From Methylobacterium aquaticum (GTDB lineage: Bacteria; Pseudomonadota; Alphaproteobacteria; Rhizobiales; Beijerinckiaceae), in assembly GCF_001043915.1 (NCBI RefSeq), contig NZ_LABX01000081.1, forward strand, positions 41,276 through 105,275: a DNA stretch of 64,000 nt, read 5' to 3'. Under the pieces are notes generated by a model that saw only the letters and a program-made list of their open reading frames with translations, searched no databases and was not told the origin of the DNA. The position numbers were made by a program, and so were the translations under genes. Positions 33,964-42,445 of this stretch are shown here, in pieces; within the stretch, counting starts at the first letter, position 1; each line of letters opens with the position of its first letter.

Positions 33964-34206
33964 TCAACTCGTCGCGCCAATTATCCACACAGGAAATGAC
34001 ACGGCGGGTTGGGCGGTGGGGGGCGACGGTAGCAGCACCACGGGCCACCGGACCAGCTGGCCACAGGAGCGACAATATCTGCCGTGGAGATCGCAGTCGC
34101 ATCCTTCCAGAGGCCGCTGGTGCCTGACGAGGCCCTTACCAGCGCAAGCCATTGCCATCTCACATTCGATCCCTTGGCCAATCGCTCTCAGCCGCGCACG
34201 AATCAT
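33964..34206 (-). CDS. candidate 80-residue Cys-containing protein between the flagellins
   Basis: A minus-strand ORF with GCGGAGG six bases ahead of the ATG at 34206. The sequence has cysteines in ECEMAMAC and CDCDLHGRYCRSCGQ, suggesting a small metal site, then a hydrophobic, proline-rich tail. No family recognised. Its placement in the flagellin spacer, convergent with flagellin 1 and divergent from flagellin 2, may be chance or may indicate an inserted small gene. Confidence 0.45.
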   Translation of the reverse strand: MIRARLRAIGQGIECEMAMACAGKGLVRHQRPLEGCDCDLHGRYCRSCGQLVRWPVVLLPSPPTAQPAVSFPVWIIGATS

Positions 34207-34397
34207 GGTAACCTCCGCATTAAGGTAAATCGATCAGTAGAGACGAGCATGAACATTAACGTTTTGAAAGTCATGACCTTCGGATCCAGGGGATCGGTGG
34301 CCTTTTCAGCTTTGCGGTAAGGACCGGGCAAGGGCGGCTGGACCAATCTGATCTCGCCTTCAAAACACGAAGGTCTTCCGATCAATAGGATCGTCTC

Positions 34398-36296
34398 ATG
34401 TCTTCCGGCATCACCCTCTCGGCCGCCACCCGCCAGAACCTCCTGTCGCTTCAGGGCACTGCCGACCTGCTCTCGACCACGCAGACGCGCCTCGCGACCG
34501 GCAAGAAGGTCAACAGCGCCCTCGACAGCCCGAGCAACTACTTCACCGCCCAGAGCCTGTCCTCGCGTTCGTCGGCCCTGAGCAATCTGCTCGACGGGGT
34601 GTCGAACGGCATCCAGACGATCCAGGCCGCCAATACCGGCCTCACCAAGCTGCAAGGGCTGACCGACCAGCTCAAGTCGGTCGCCCAGCAGGCCCTCTCA
34701 TCTTCCAACGCCTTCACCGCCAAGGCCAGCATCGCCTCGACCTCCCTGTCCGGCGCCACCGCCAACAACCTCCTGTCGGTCGGTGCCACCACTGCCGTCG
34801 CCGAGAACGCGATCGGCGCGTCGACCGGCGCCGCCGCCCGGGTCCTCACCACCACCGTCGACGTGAGCACCCAGTCGAACATCCAGACCAACTTCTTCGG
34901 CGCCTCGGCCTCCAGCAAGACGGTTACGATCGACGGCGTCGGCGTCACCCTGACCAAGGGCATCGACGACACCACGCAGGCGAACTTCGTCTCTGCGATC
35001 AATACGCAGCTCAAGGCCGCCGGCTCTTCGGTCGTGGCGGCCGTCAGCGGCAACAACATCTCCTTCACCGGCACCGCCGACGGCGGCACCTTCTCGCTCG
35101 GTACCGACGCGCAATCGGCCTCGCTGTTCGGCGCCACGCCCACCGTGACCACCGCCGGCGTGTTCGTGCCGACCGCCACCTCGCTCGCCACCGGCGCCGG
35201 CTTCAGCGTCGGCGACACGTTCACCGTCAACGGCCAGGCCGTGACCGTGGGCCGCTCCGACACTCTCAGCTCGCTCGCCCAGAAGGTGAGCACGGCCACC
35301 AACGGCACGGTCAGCGCCAGCTACGATGCCACCGCCCGGAAGTTCAGCTTCACGGCCGCCGACTCGGCGACCGGGATTGTGCTGGGCGACGGCAGCACCT
35401 CGACCGGGAAGGTGTCGAACCTCGGCTTCTCGCTCCTAAAGACCTACGGTGCCGGCCAGGGCTCCACGACGGCAACACTGGTCGCCGGCGTGGCGACTCA
35501 GAGCTTCACCAAGAGCGCACTCGACAGCAAGTCGATCACCGTCAAGGTCGCGAGCGGCAACTCGGTCAGCCTGAGCTTCGGCACGGCTGCGGGCCAGATC
35601 TCGACCCTCAACCAGCTCAACGCCGCCTTGGCTCCGGCCAACGCGATGGCGAGCATCGACAACACAACCGGCGCGATCAAGATCACCACGACCAACGAGT
35701 CGGGTGCCGACAACCTGACCGTGTCGGCGAGCGGTGCTGGTAACCCGTTCAGCACCAGCACGTCGAGCGCGATCATCAGCGGTGACGGCTCCAACACCCG
35801 CAACAACCTGGTGACCACCTACAACAACCTGCTCTCCCAGATCGACCAGATGGCGGCGGATTCCGGCTTCAACGGCACGAACCTGCTGGCCGGCGACACT
35901 GTCAACGTCAGCTTCAACGAGAAGGGCACCTCCTCGCTGAAGATCTCAGGCACGCAGGTCACGGCCTCCCTGCTCGGCATGACTGCCGTCGGTCAGACCG
36001 ACTTCCAGGACAGCAATTCGATCAACGCTGTGATCTCGAACATCAACAGCGCGTCGAGCCAGCTGAAGAACCAGGCTTCGACCCTGGGCGCGAACCTGGC
36101 GGTGGTGCAGAACCGGCAGGACTTCACCAAGCAGATGATCAACGTGCTCGATGCGGGCGCGGCGAACCTGACGAATGCGGATCTGAACGAGGAAGCGGCG
36201 AACTCGCAGGCGCTCTCGACCCGCAACTCGCTCGGCATCTCGGCCCTGTCGCTCGCCAACCAGTCGCAGCAGGGCATCCTCCAGCTCCTGCGCTGA
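34398..36296 (+). CDS. fliC: flagellin (second of two tandem genes)
   Basis: A 632-residue flagellin, the same length as the first and alignable end to end without obvious gaps. The N-terminus SSGITLSAATRQNLLSLQGTA and C-terminus QSQQGILQLLR are conserved; differences concentrate in the central domain (for example TTVDVSTQSNIQTNFFGA against GTVDISSTANIQTNFFTA). It has its own leader with AGGA before the ATG but lacks the CtrA site and hairpin seen upstream of copy one. Independent regulation is therefore likely. Confidence 0.96.
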   Translation: MSSGITLSAATRQNLLSLQGTADLLSTTQTRLATGKKVNSALDSPSNYFTAQSLSSRSSALSNLLDGVSNGIQTIQAANTGLTKLQGLTDQLKSVAQQALSSSNAFTAKASIASTSLSGATANNLLSVGATTAVAENAIGASTGAAARVLTTTVDVSTQSNIQTNFFGASASSKTVTIDGVGVTLTKGIDDTTQANFVSAINTQLKAAGSSVVAAVSGNNISFTGTADGGTFSLGTDAQSASLFGATPTVTTAGVFVPTATSLATGAGFSVGDTFTVNGQAVTVGRSDTLSSLAQKVSTATNGTVSASYDATARKFSFTAADSATGIVLGDGSTSTGKVSNLGFSLLKTYGAGQGSTTATLVAGVATQSFTKSALDSKSITVKVASGNSVSLSFGTAAGQISTLNQLNAALAPANAMASIDNTTGAIKITTTNESGADNLTVSASGAGNPFSTSTSSAIISGDGSNTRNNLVTTYNNLLSQIDQMAADSGFNGTNLLAGDTVNVSFNEKGTSSLKISGTQVTASLLGMTAVGQTDFQDSNSINAVISNINSASSQLKNQASTLGANLAVVQNRQDFTKQMINVLDAGAANLTNADLNEEAANSQALSTRNSLGISALSLANQSQQGILQLLR

Positions 36297-36468
36297 CCCC
36301 TGCCCGAGCGGCCTCCGCAAGACCCGCACCCGGTCCTGCGGAACGGTCCCTCGCAGAAGACCGCCTCGCGCTACGTCCCCTCGCGGACACTCACCGCGGC
36401 GGGACGAAAACGGAAGCGGCTTCCGCGGCCCTTCGGGACCGCGGGGCCGCCGAAACCCTGAAGACCAG

Positions 36469-36494
36469 GCGGCCGGGGCGCGAGCCCCGGCCGC
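36469..36494 (+). terminator. 11-bp perfect stem-loop, flagellin 2 / cupin convergence
   Basis: GCGGCCGGGGC pairs exactly with GCCCCGGCCGC around a GCGA tetraloop, then TTCTCG. It sits between the end of flagellin 2 and the end of the convergent cupin gene, so it can act in both directions. Confidence 0.7.
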
Positions 36495-36503
36495 TTCTCG
36501 TCG

Positions 36504-36824
36504 TCAGGTGGGGCCCACCAGCCCCTCCGGCCGCTTCACCTCGATCTCCACGAAGGCGATCGGATGGTCGGAGCCGTTCTGGACGTCGTGGCGGATGCCG
36601 GCCGGGCGGCGGTAGGACTGGCCGTGGGCGAGCGGCACCTCGGTGACCTGCGTGCCGTCGTGGACCCGCAGGGTGCCCGCCGTGATCATCACCACGAAAT
36701 AGGGCCAGCCATGCTCGTGCCAGCCGGTGACGGCGCCGGGCGAAAAATCCCAGCGGGTGATGCGGACAATGTCGTCGTCGTGCTGGACGGTCGGAACCGC
36801 GGGAATCGTGCAGGCGAAGGCCAT
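36504..36824 (-). CDS. cupin-domain protein
   Basis: A 106-residue single-domain cupin: the first motif GWHEHGWPYFVVMITAGTLRV has the HxH metal ligands and a glutamate-less variant, the second motif SYRRPAGIRHDVQNG supplies the third histidine. It is close to the deacetylase gene (13 bases), so the two are probably in one operon. Function is unknown; small cupins of this kind are often metal-dependent isomerases or sensors. Confidence 0.88.
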   Translation of the reverse strand: MAFACTIPAVPTVQHDDDIVRITRWDFSPGAVTGWHEHGWPYFVVMITAGTLRVHDGTQVTEVPLAHGQSYRRPAGIRHDVQNGSDHPIAFVEIEVKRPEGLVGPT

Positions 36825-36837
36825 CGGGGAACGCTCC

Positions 36838-37866
36838 TCAGCGGGCGGATTCGAAGCCGGCGAGAAAAGCCGTCAGGTTCCGGCCCAGCAGGTCGGAGAG
36901 GTAGCCGCCCTCCTGCACCAGCACGGTCGGCAGGTTCAGGCGGGCGAGCGCGGCGCCGATCCGCGAAAACCCCTCGGTGGTGATGGCGAGGCCGGCGAGC
37001 GGATCGTGCTCCGAGGCGTCGAGGCCCAACGCCACCACGAGCGCCGTCGGCGCGAAGGCCCGGATCGTGCGGCTCGCCACGCCCTCCAGCACCGCCATGT
37101 AATCGTCGTCGCCGGTGCCGAGGGCCAGCGGCAGGTTGAGGTTGGCGCCAATCCCCTCCCCGTCCCCGCGCTCGTGGGCGTAACCCCAGACGAAGGGGTA
37201 GAAGCCGCGCGGATCGGCGTGGAGCGAGACGGTGAGCACGCTCGGATCACGGTAGAAGATGCCCTGCGTGCCGTTGCCGTGATGCACGTCGACGTCGAGC
37301 ACCGCCACGCGGGCGTGGCGTTGGCGCAGATGGGCGGCGGCGACCGCGCTGTTGTTGAAGTAGCAATGGCCCCCGGCCCGGTCGCGATAGGCGTGGTGGC
37401 CGGGCGGGCGGCACAGCGCATAGGCGGCGTCCTCGCCGTCGAGGACGAGTTGCGCCGCGCTCGCCGCCACATCCGTTGCGGCACAGGCCGCCGCATAGGT
37501 GCCCGGGCCGATCGGGCAGGCGGTGTCGACGGTGTGCCAGCCGAGCCGGCCGACGATGTGGGTCGGGTAGGTCGCGGCCGCGCGCACCGGGTGGATGTTG
37601 GCGATCATCTCGGGGCCGTGGTCGGGCAGCGCCTCCCACGCTTCCCATGCCTCCGCCAGGAAGGCGAGATAATCGGGGCTGTGCACCCGCGCCCGGGCGC
37701 CCGCGCCGTGGTCTTGCGGCGCCACCACCGCATGGTGCCCGGCCGCGAGGCCGGCGAGCAGCCGGTCGGCCCGCTCGGGCTGGTCGGCGGCGGGCTTCAC
37801 CTGGCCGCGCACCAGGAAGAATTTGGGGTCGTGGCGGCGGTGGTCCTCGGAATGGACGGCCTTCAT
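36838..37866 (-). CDS. histone-deacetylase/acetylpolyamine amidohydrolase family protein
   Basis: A 342-residue zinc amidohydrolase of the arginase-deacetylase fold. It shows the charge-relay and zinc motifs RPPGHHA, CYFNNSAVAA and AVLDVDVHHGNGTQ, the zinc aspartate region ALGLDASEHDPLAGL and the active-site tyrosine region EGGYLSD. Bacterial relatives deacetylate polyamines or other N-acetyl amines. The start at 37866 gives the usual MKAVHSEDH N-terminus. It lies 13 nt downstream of the GntR gene. Confidence 0.92.
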   Translation of the reverse strand: MKAVHSEDHRRHDPKFFLVRGQVKPAADQPERADRLLAGLAAGHHAVVAPQDHGAGARARVHSPDYLAFLAEAWEAWEALPDHGPEMIANIHPVRAAATYPTHIVGRLGWHTVDTACPIGPGTYAAACAATDVAASAAQLVLDGEDAAYALCRPPGHHAYRDRAGGHCYFNNSAVAAAHLRQRHARVAVLDVDVHHGNGTQGIFYRDPSVLTVSLHADPRGFYPFVWGYAHERGDGEGIGANLNLPLALGTGDDDYMAVLEGVASRTIRAFAPTALVVALGLDASEHDPLAGLAITTEGFSRIGAALARLNLPTVLVQEGGYLSDLLGRNLTAFLAGFESAR

Positions 37867-37879
37867 GGGATCTCCGGGA

Positions 37880-38590
37880 TCAGGCTTCGGGAGGGAGGAT
37901 GCGGGACGGCTTCGGAGGGGCGAGGCTCTCGAGCAGCCGGACGACCTCCCGGCGGGCGACGCCGAGATGGTGGTCGACATGCGCGACGATGCGCTCCGGG
38001 TGGCCGGCCTCGATGGCCGCCAGCACCGGCTCGTGGGTGCGGGCGATCTCGGCGGGGTCGTCGTAGAGCCGGCCGATCAGCCCGATGACGATCCGCAATT
38101 CCGAGGCCAGGCCGTCGAACAGGCGCAGCAGCCGGCCGTTGCCGGCGGCCTCGCAGATCAGGCGGTGGAACTGGTAATCGGCCTCGACGATCGTCGCCGG
38201 GTCGTCGCGCCGGGCGATCTCGTGCATCAGGTCGAGCTGGCGGCGCAAGGCGTCCCGCCGCGCGGGCGTCAGGCGCCGGGCCGCCTCGACCGCGGCGTGG
38301 CGCTCGACGCAGAGGCGCAAGTCGTAGAGTTCGTCCACCTCCTGGCTCGAGAGTTCGCGCACGAAGAAGCCGCGCCGCGGCGACGCCTTGAGCAGCCCCT
38401 GGCTCTCGAGCAGGCGCGCCGCCTCCCGCACCGGTGCCCGGCTGATGCCGAGTTCCCGGGCCACCGCCGCCTCCGCCACCTTGGCGCCGGGCGGAAGCCG
38501 CCCCTGGACGATCGCGTCGGTGAGCCGGCGCGCGACCTGGCGCACGAGATCGCTCTCGGCCAGGACCGGCAATCCGACGGGTCGGGACAT
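37880..38590 (-). CDS. GntR-family (FadR/FCD type) regulator
   Basis: A regulator of about 236 residues with an N-terminal winged HTH (AEAAVARELGISRAPVREAARLLESQGLL) and a C-terminal all-helical FCD ligand-binding domain (LYDLRLCVERHAAVEAARRL ... DHHLGVARREVVRLLE) that usually binds a metal and an organic acid. Either the ATG at 38599 or that at 38590 may be used. It is divergent from the class II aldolase and probably controls the operons on both sides. Confidence 0.92.
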   Translation of the reverse strand: MSRPVGLPVLAESDLVRQVARRLTDAIVQGRLPPGAKVAEAAVARELGISRAPVREAARLLESQGLLKASPRRGFFVRELSSQEVDELYDLRLCVERHAAVEAARRLTPARRDALRRQLDLMHEIARRDDPATIVEADYQFHRLICEAAGNGRLLRLFDGLASELRIVIGLIGRLYDDPAEIARTHEPVLAAIEAGHPERIVAHVDHHLGVARREVVRLLESLAPPKPSRILPPEA

Positions 38591-38615
38591 CGCGCGCATC
38601 GCACCTCCGTGGGCT

Positions 38616-38627
38616 CATTGTGCAATG
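38616..38627. promoter_or_regulatory. candidate GntR operator
   Basis: An inverted repeat CATTG-N2-CAATG lies 16 bases from the GntR start codon in the divergent region to the aldolase gene; a second near-palindrome, TTGTCGACAC, follows at 38640-38649. FCD-type regulators bind short inverted repeats, and the position fits autoregulation. Confidence 0.4.
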
Positions 38628-38824
38628 CGTAGGCGTCGATTGTCGACACTTTTGGCTTGATCGACGGCCGAGGCCGGGCCAGTCTAGCGTGGCGCCGGAT
38701 GATCAACACACCCATTCGGGCCCGGCCTGGCCGTCAGTGGCGAGATCTCGCCGCTACGCCGCCGGTTCACGAGCAAGTCATGCGGCAGGGCCGATCGGCC
38801 CGACATTGCCCGCGAGGAGGTCCG

Positions 38825-39595
38825 ATGGCGTCGTCTGCTCATTCTCCCGCCGACGAGACTGCGCGGCGCATCCGCGTCGACCTGGCGGCAGCCTACCGGC
38901 TGATCCACCGCCTCGGCCTCGACGACAGCATCTACACGCATATCTCGGCCCGGCTGCCGGGGCCCGAGCACCGCTTCCTGATCAACCCCTACGGCCTGCG
39001 CTTCGAGGAGGTGAAGGCCGGCAACCTCGTCACCGTCGATCTCGAAGGGCGGGTGGTCGACGACCCCTGCGGGCTCGGCATCAACCCGGCCGGCTTCACC
39101 ATCCACAGCGCGGTCCACGCCGCCCGGGAGGACGCGCTGTGCGTGCTCCACACCCACACGGTGGCGGGCGTCGCCGTCTCCTGCCAGGAGGAGGGGCTGC
39201 TGCCGTTGAACCAATGGTCGATGCAGTTTGCCGGCCGCCTCGCCTACCACGATTACGAGGGCATCGCGCTCGACCTCGACGAGCGCGAGCGCCTGGTGGC
39301 CGATCTCGGCGACAAGCCCGTGATGGTGTTGCGCAACCACGGCATGCTGACCTGCGGCCGCTCTGTCGCCGAGGCGTTCAAGCTGATGCACAACCTGGAG
39401 CGCTCCTGCCGCGCCCAGCTCGCGCTGCAAGCCGCCGGCGCCCCGCTGATCCGCCCCTCGGCGGCGGTCGCGCAGAAGACCGCCGGGCAATACGCCTCGT
39501 TCTACGACAAGATGGAGACGGGCCAGTTGCCCGACACCGAGTGGGACGCCTTCAAGCGCATGCTGGCGCGCAGCGACCCGGATTATCAAGACTAA
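38825..39595 (+). CDS. class II aldolase/adducin family protein
   Basis: A 256-residue zinc-dependent aldolase/adducin-fold protein. The metal histidines are seen in VLHTHTVAGVAVS and a later VLRNHGMLTCG; the N-terminal DDSIYTHISARLPGPEHRFLINPYGLRFEEV block is typical. Members are aldolases, epimerases or decarboxylases of sugar-like acids. The ATG at 38825 has AGGAGG. Its stop codon lies inside a palindromic element that follows. Confidence 0.9.
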   Translation: MASSAHSPADETARRIRVDLAAAYRLIHRLGLDDSIYTHISARLPGPEHRFLINPYGLRFEEVKAGNLVTVDLEGRVVDDPCGLGINPAGFTIHSAVHAAREDALCVLHTHTVAGVAVSCQEEGLLPLNQWSMQFAGRLAYHDYEGIALDLDERERLVADLGDKPVMVLRNHGMLTCGRSVAEAFKLMHNLERSCRAQLALQAAGAPLIRPSAAVAQKTAGQYASFYDKMETGQLPDTEWDAFKRMLARSDPDYQD

Positions 39596-39697
39596 GCAGA
39601 TTTCGCCGAAGCGGTCACCGGTTCGGCGGCAAAAATCTGCGGCAAAGCAAGAGACTAAGCGGACGAAGCGTTGGCCTGCCAACGCAAGTCTGCTTAG
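39592..39697. repeat. palindromic element at the end of the aldolase gene
   Basis: A stretch of about 106 bp bounded by CTAAGCAGA and TCTGCTTAG (exact inverted repeats). Inside are two hairpins: GCAGATTTCGCCGAA paired with TTCGGCG/AAATCTGC (39596-39640) and CGTTGG-CCTG-CCAACG (39669-39684). The aldolase stop codon TAA is part of the left terminal repeat. No T-run follows, so it is more like a small non-autonomous element or mRNA-protecting structure than a terminator. Confidence 0.7.
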
Positions 39698-39856
39698 AGC
39701 CAGGCTGATCTCGATCGGGCAGGCCGCCACCCTCATTCCTCTCGGCCTGATCGGTCTCACCGTTCGAAACATCGTGCGCCTGCCCTCTCCCTTAATCAGG
39801 AGGGAGCGGTGCTTGCACGTCCACCGCAGCGACAGGGACCAAAGGGAACTCGACCG

Positions 39857-41425
39857 ATGCTCAAGACGCTCATGGCCGGCACCGTGCTCTCCCTGGCGCT
39901 CGCCGGCACGGCGCTGGCGCAAGGCACGCCCTCATCCGCGACCCCGAAGCCCGGCGGCACCGCCAACGCGGTGATCCAGCCCGAGCCGCCCGGCCTGATG
40001 CTCGGGATGGTGCAGAACGGCCCGACCCAGATGGTGGCCGGCAACATCTACGAGGGCCTGCTGCGCTACGATTCCGCCCTCAAGCCCCTGCCCGGCCTCG
40101 CCGAGAGCTGGAGCGTCTCCGAGGACGGCAAGACCTACATCTTCAAACTCGTGAAGAACGCCACCTGGCACGACGGCAAGCCGTTCACCGCCGACGACGT
40201 GGTCTTCTCGGTCGAGCTGCTGCGCCAGACCCATGCCCGGGCCCGCGGCAACCTCACCCGGGTGGCGAGCGTGACCGCACCCGATCCGTACACGGTGGTG
40301 TTCACCCTGTCCGAGCCGTTCGGTCCCTTCCTCGGCATCTTCGAGGTCGGCTCGCTGCCGATGATCCCCAAGCACATCTATGCCGGCACCGACTACAAGA
40401 CCAACCCGGCCAACAACACGCCGATCGGCACCGGCCCCTACATGTTCAAGGAGTGGAAGAAGGGCTCCTATATCCGGCTGGTCAAGAACCCGAACTATCA
40501 CGTAGCCGGCAAGCCGTATCTGGACGAGATCTACTGGCACGTGATTCCCGATGCTGCCGCCCGGGCGGTGGCGTTCGAGACCGGCAAGGTCGACATCCTG
40601 CCCGGCGGCTCGGTCGAGAATTTCGACGTGCCGCGGCTCTCCAAGATCAAGGGCGCCTGCTCGACCACCAAGGGCTGGGAGTTCTTCAGCCCGCATTCCT
40701 GGCTCTGGCTCAACAACCGCAAGGGCCCGACCGCCAACAAGGCGTTCCGCCAGGCGGTGTCCTACGCCCTCGACCGGGATTTTGCCCGCGACGTGGTGTG
40801 GAACGGGCTCGGCAAGCCGGCGACCGGCCCGTTCTCCTCCACCGTGCGCTACCACGACCCGAAGGCGGCGAAGTATGCCTACGACCCGGCCAAGGCCAAG
40901 GCGCTGCTCAAGGAATCCGGCTACAAGGGCGAGACCGTGCGGCTCCTGCCGCTGCCCTACGGCGAGACCTGGCAGCGCTGGGCCGAGGCGGTGAAGCAGA
41001 ACCTGGAGGATGCCGGCATCAAGGTCGAGATGGTGGCCACCGACGTCGCCGGCTGGAACCAGAAGACCTCCGAGTGGGATTACGACATCGCCTTCACCTA
41101 CCTCTACCAATATGGTGACCCCGCCCTGGGGGTCGGGCGCAACTACGTCTCGTCCCAGATCGCCAAGGGCTCGCCGTTCAACAACGTCGAGGGCTACTCG
41201 AACCCGAGCGTCGACGAGGCGTTCGCGAAGGGCGCGGTGGCGGTGGGCGACGACGCGCGCCGGCCGATCTACGAGGCGGTGCAGAAGACCCTGGTCGAGG
41301 ACGCGCCGGTGGCGTGGCTGCTCGAGCTGCAATTCCCCACCATCACCCGCTGCAAGGTCCACGACCTCGTCACCACCGGCATCGGGGTCAATGACGGCTT
41401 TCGCGATGCCTGGATCGAGCGCTGA
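39857..41425 (+). CDS. ABC transporter solute-binding protein (peptide/DppA type)
   Basis: A 522-residue periplasmic binding protein of family 5 (SBP_bac_5). It has a signal peptide (MLKTLMAGTVLSLALAGTALA) and the family blocks LAESWSVSEDGKTYIFKL, WHDGKPFTADDVVFSV and PIGTGPYMFKEWKKGSYI. Family 5 binds oligopeptides, but also nickel, glutathione, sugars and opines, so the ligand is open. The first start upstream (39809) would place the signal peptide internally; the ATG at 39857 is preferred. It heads a transporter operon with the next three genes. Confidence 0.94.
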   Translation: MLKTLMAGTVLSLALAGTALAQGTPSSATPKPGGTANAVIQPEPPGLMLGMVQNGPTQMVAGNIYEGLLRYDSALKPLPGLAESWSVSEDGKTYIFKLVKNATWHDGKPFTADDVVFSVELLRQTHARARGNLTRVASVTAPDPYTVVFTLSEPFGPFLGIFEVGSLPMIPKHIYAGTDYKTNPANNTPIGTGPYMFKEWKKGSYIRLVKNPNYHVAGKPYLDEIYWHVIPDAAARAVAFETGKVDILPGGSVENFDVPRLSKIKGACSTTKGWEFFSPHSWLWLNNRKGPTANKAFRQAVSYALDRDFARDVVWNGLGKPATGPFSSTVRYHDPKAAKYAYDPAKAKALLKESGYKGETVRLLPLPYGETWQRWAEAVKQNLEDAGIKVEMVATDVAGWNQKTSEWDYDIAFTYLYQYGDPALGVGRNYVSSQIAKGSPFNNVEGYSNPSVDEAFAKGAVAVGDDARRPIYEAVQKTLVEDAPVAWLLELQFPTITRCKVHDLVTTGIGVNDGFRDAWIER

Positions 41426-41476
41426 CGGCCGCGTTCGGATCTGACGGATCATGGCTCGGGGGCTGAAGGATAACGC

Positions 41477-42445
41477 ATGGTGAGCTTCGTCGCGCGGCGG
41501 ATCGCGAAGGGCATCGTGGTGCTCCTCGCGATCGTGGTCCTGAACTTCTTCCTGATCCGCCTCGCCCCCGGCGACCCGGCCCTGGTGATGGCCGGGGAGG
41601 CGGGGGCGGGCGACGAGGCTTTCATCGCCCAGCTGCGGGAGAAATTCGCCCTCGACCAGCCGCTGCCGAGCCAGCTCGCCGCCTATCTCGGCAGCATGGC
41701 CAGGCTCGATCTCGGCTATTCGGTGCGCCAGCAGATGCCGGTGGCGACGCTGATCGGCGAGCGGCTGCCGGCGACGCTGCTGCTGACCGGCAGCGCCTTC
41801 GCGATCTCGCTCTCGCTCGGGGTGCTGTTGGGTGCCCTTGCCGCACGGCGGGCCGGGACGCTCGCCGATACGGCGATCACCGGGGTGGCGCTCCTGTTCT
41901 ACGCCACGCCGCTGTTCTGGGTCTCGCTGATGGCGATCCTGCTGTTCTCGGTCCGGCTCGACTGGCTGCCGAGCTTCGGCTTCGAGACGGTCGGCGCCGG
42001 CTATGCGGGGCTCACCCGCGTTCTCGACATCGCCCACCACCTCGTGCTGCCGGCCCTCACCCTCGGGCTGTTCTTCATGGCGGTCTATGTGCGGATGACC
42101 CGTTCCTCGATGCTGGAGGTCTCGCGGCTCGACTTCGTGAAGACCGCGCGGGCCAAGGGCCTGACGGAAGGGGTGATCCAGCGCCGGCACGTCCTGCGCA
42201 ACGCGCTCCTGCCGGTGGTGACGCTGGCGGGCCTCCAGGCCGGTACCCTCGTCGGCGGTGCGGTGCTCACCGAGACGGTGTTCGCCTGGCCGGGCATCGG
42301 GCGGCTGATGTACGACGCCCTGCTCCAGCGCGACTACAACCTGTTGCTCGGCGTCTTCGTGGTCTCCTCCGCGATGGTGCTGGTCTTCAACCTCGTCACC
42401 GACGTGGTCTATCGCGCGGTCGATCCCCGCATCGAGGTGGCGTGA
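41477..42445 (+). CDS. ABC transporter permease (DppB type)
   Basis: A 322-residue inner-membrane permease with six predicted helices. The N-terminus MVSFVARRIAKGIVVLLAIVVLNFFLIRLAPGDPA and the EAA loop VSRLDFVKTARAKGLTEGVIQRRHVLRNALLP are classic for the DppB family (parts shown: RLDFVKTARAKGL). It overlaps the next permease by one base (TGATG), indicating translational coupling. Confidence 0.94.
   Translation: MVSFVARRIAKGIVVLLAIVVLNFFLIRLAPGDPALVMAGEAGAGDEAFIAQLREKFALDQPLPSQLAAYLGSMARLDLGYSVRQQMPVATLIGERLPATLLLTGSAFAISLSLGVLLGALAARRAGTLADTAITGVALLFYATPLFWVSLMAILLFSVRLDWLPSFGFETVGAGYAGLTRVLDIAHHLVLPALTLGLFFMAVYVRMTRSSMLEVSRLDFVKTARAKGLTEGVIQRRHVLRNALLPVVTLAGLQAGTLVGGAVLTETVFAWPGIGRLMYDALLQRDYNLLLGVFVVSSAMVLVFNLVTDVVYRAVDPRIEVA

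Noticed and set aside
32291..35308. Minus-strand frames inside both flagellins
   Set aside because: They lie in the same place in both copies only because the flagellins are paralogous; hydrophobic Val/Leu-rich shadows arise from the Thr/Ala-rich flagellin codons.
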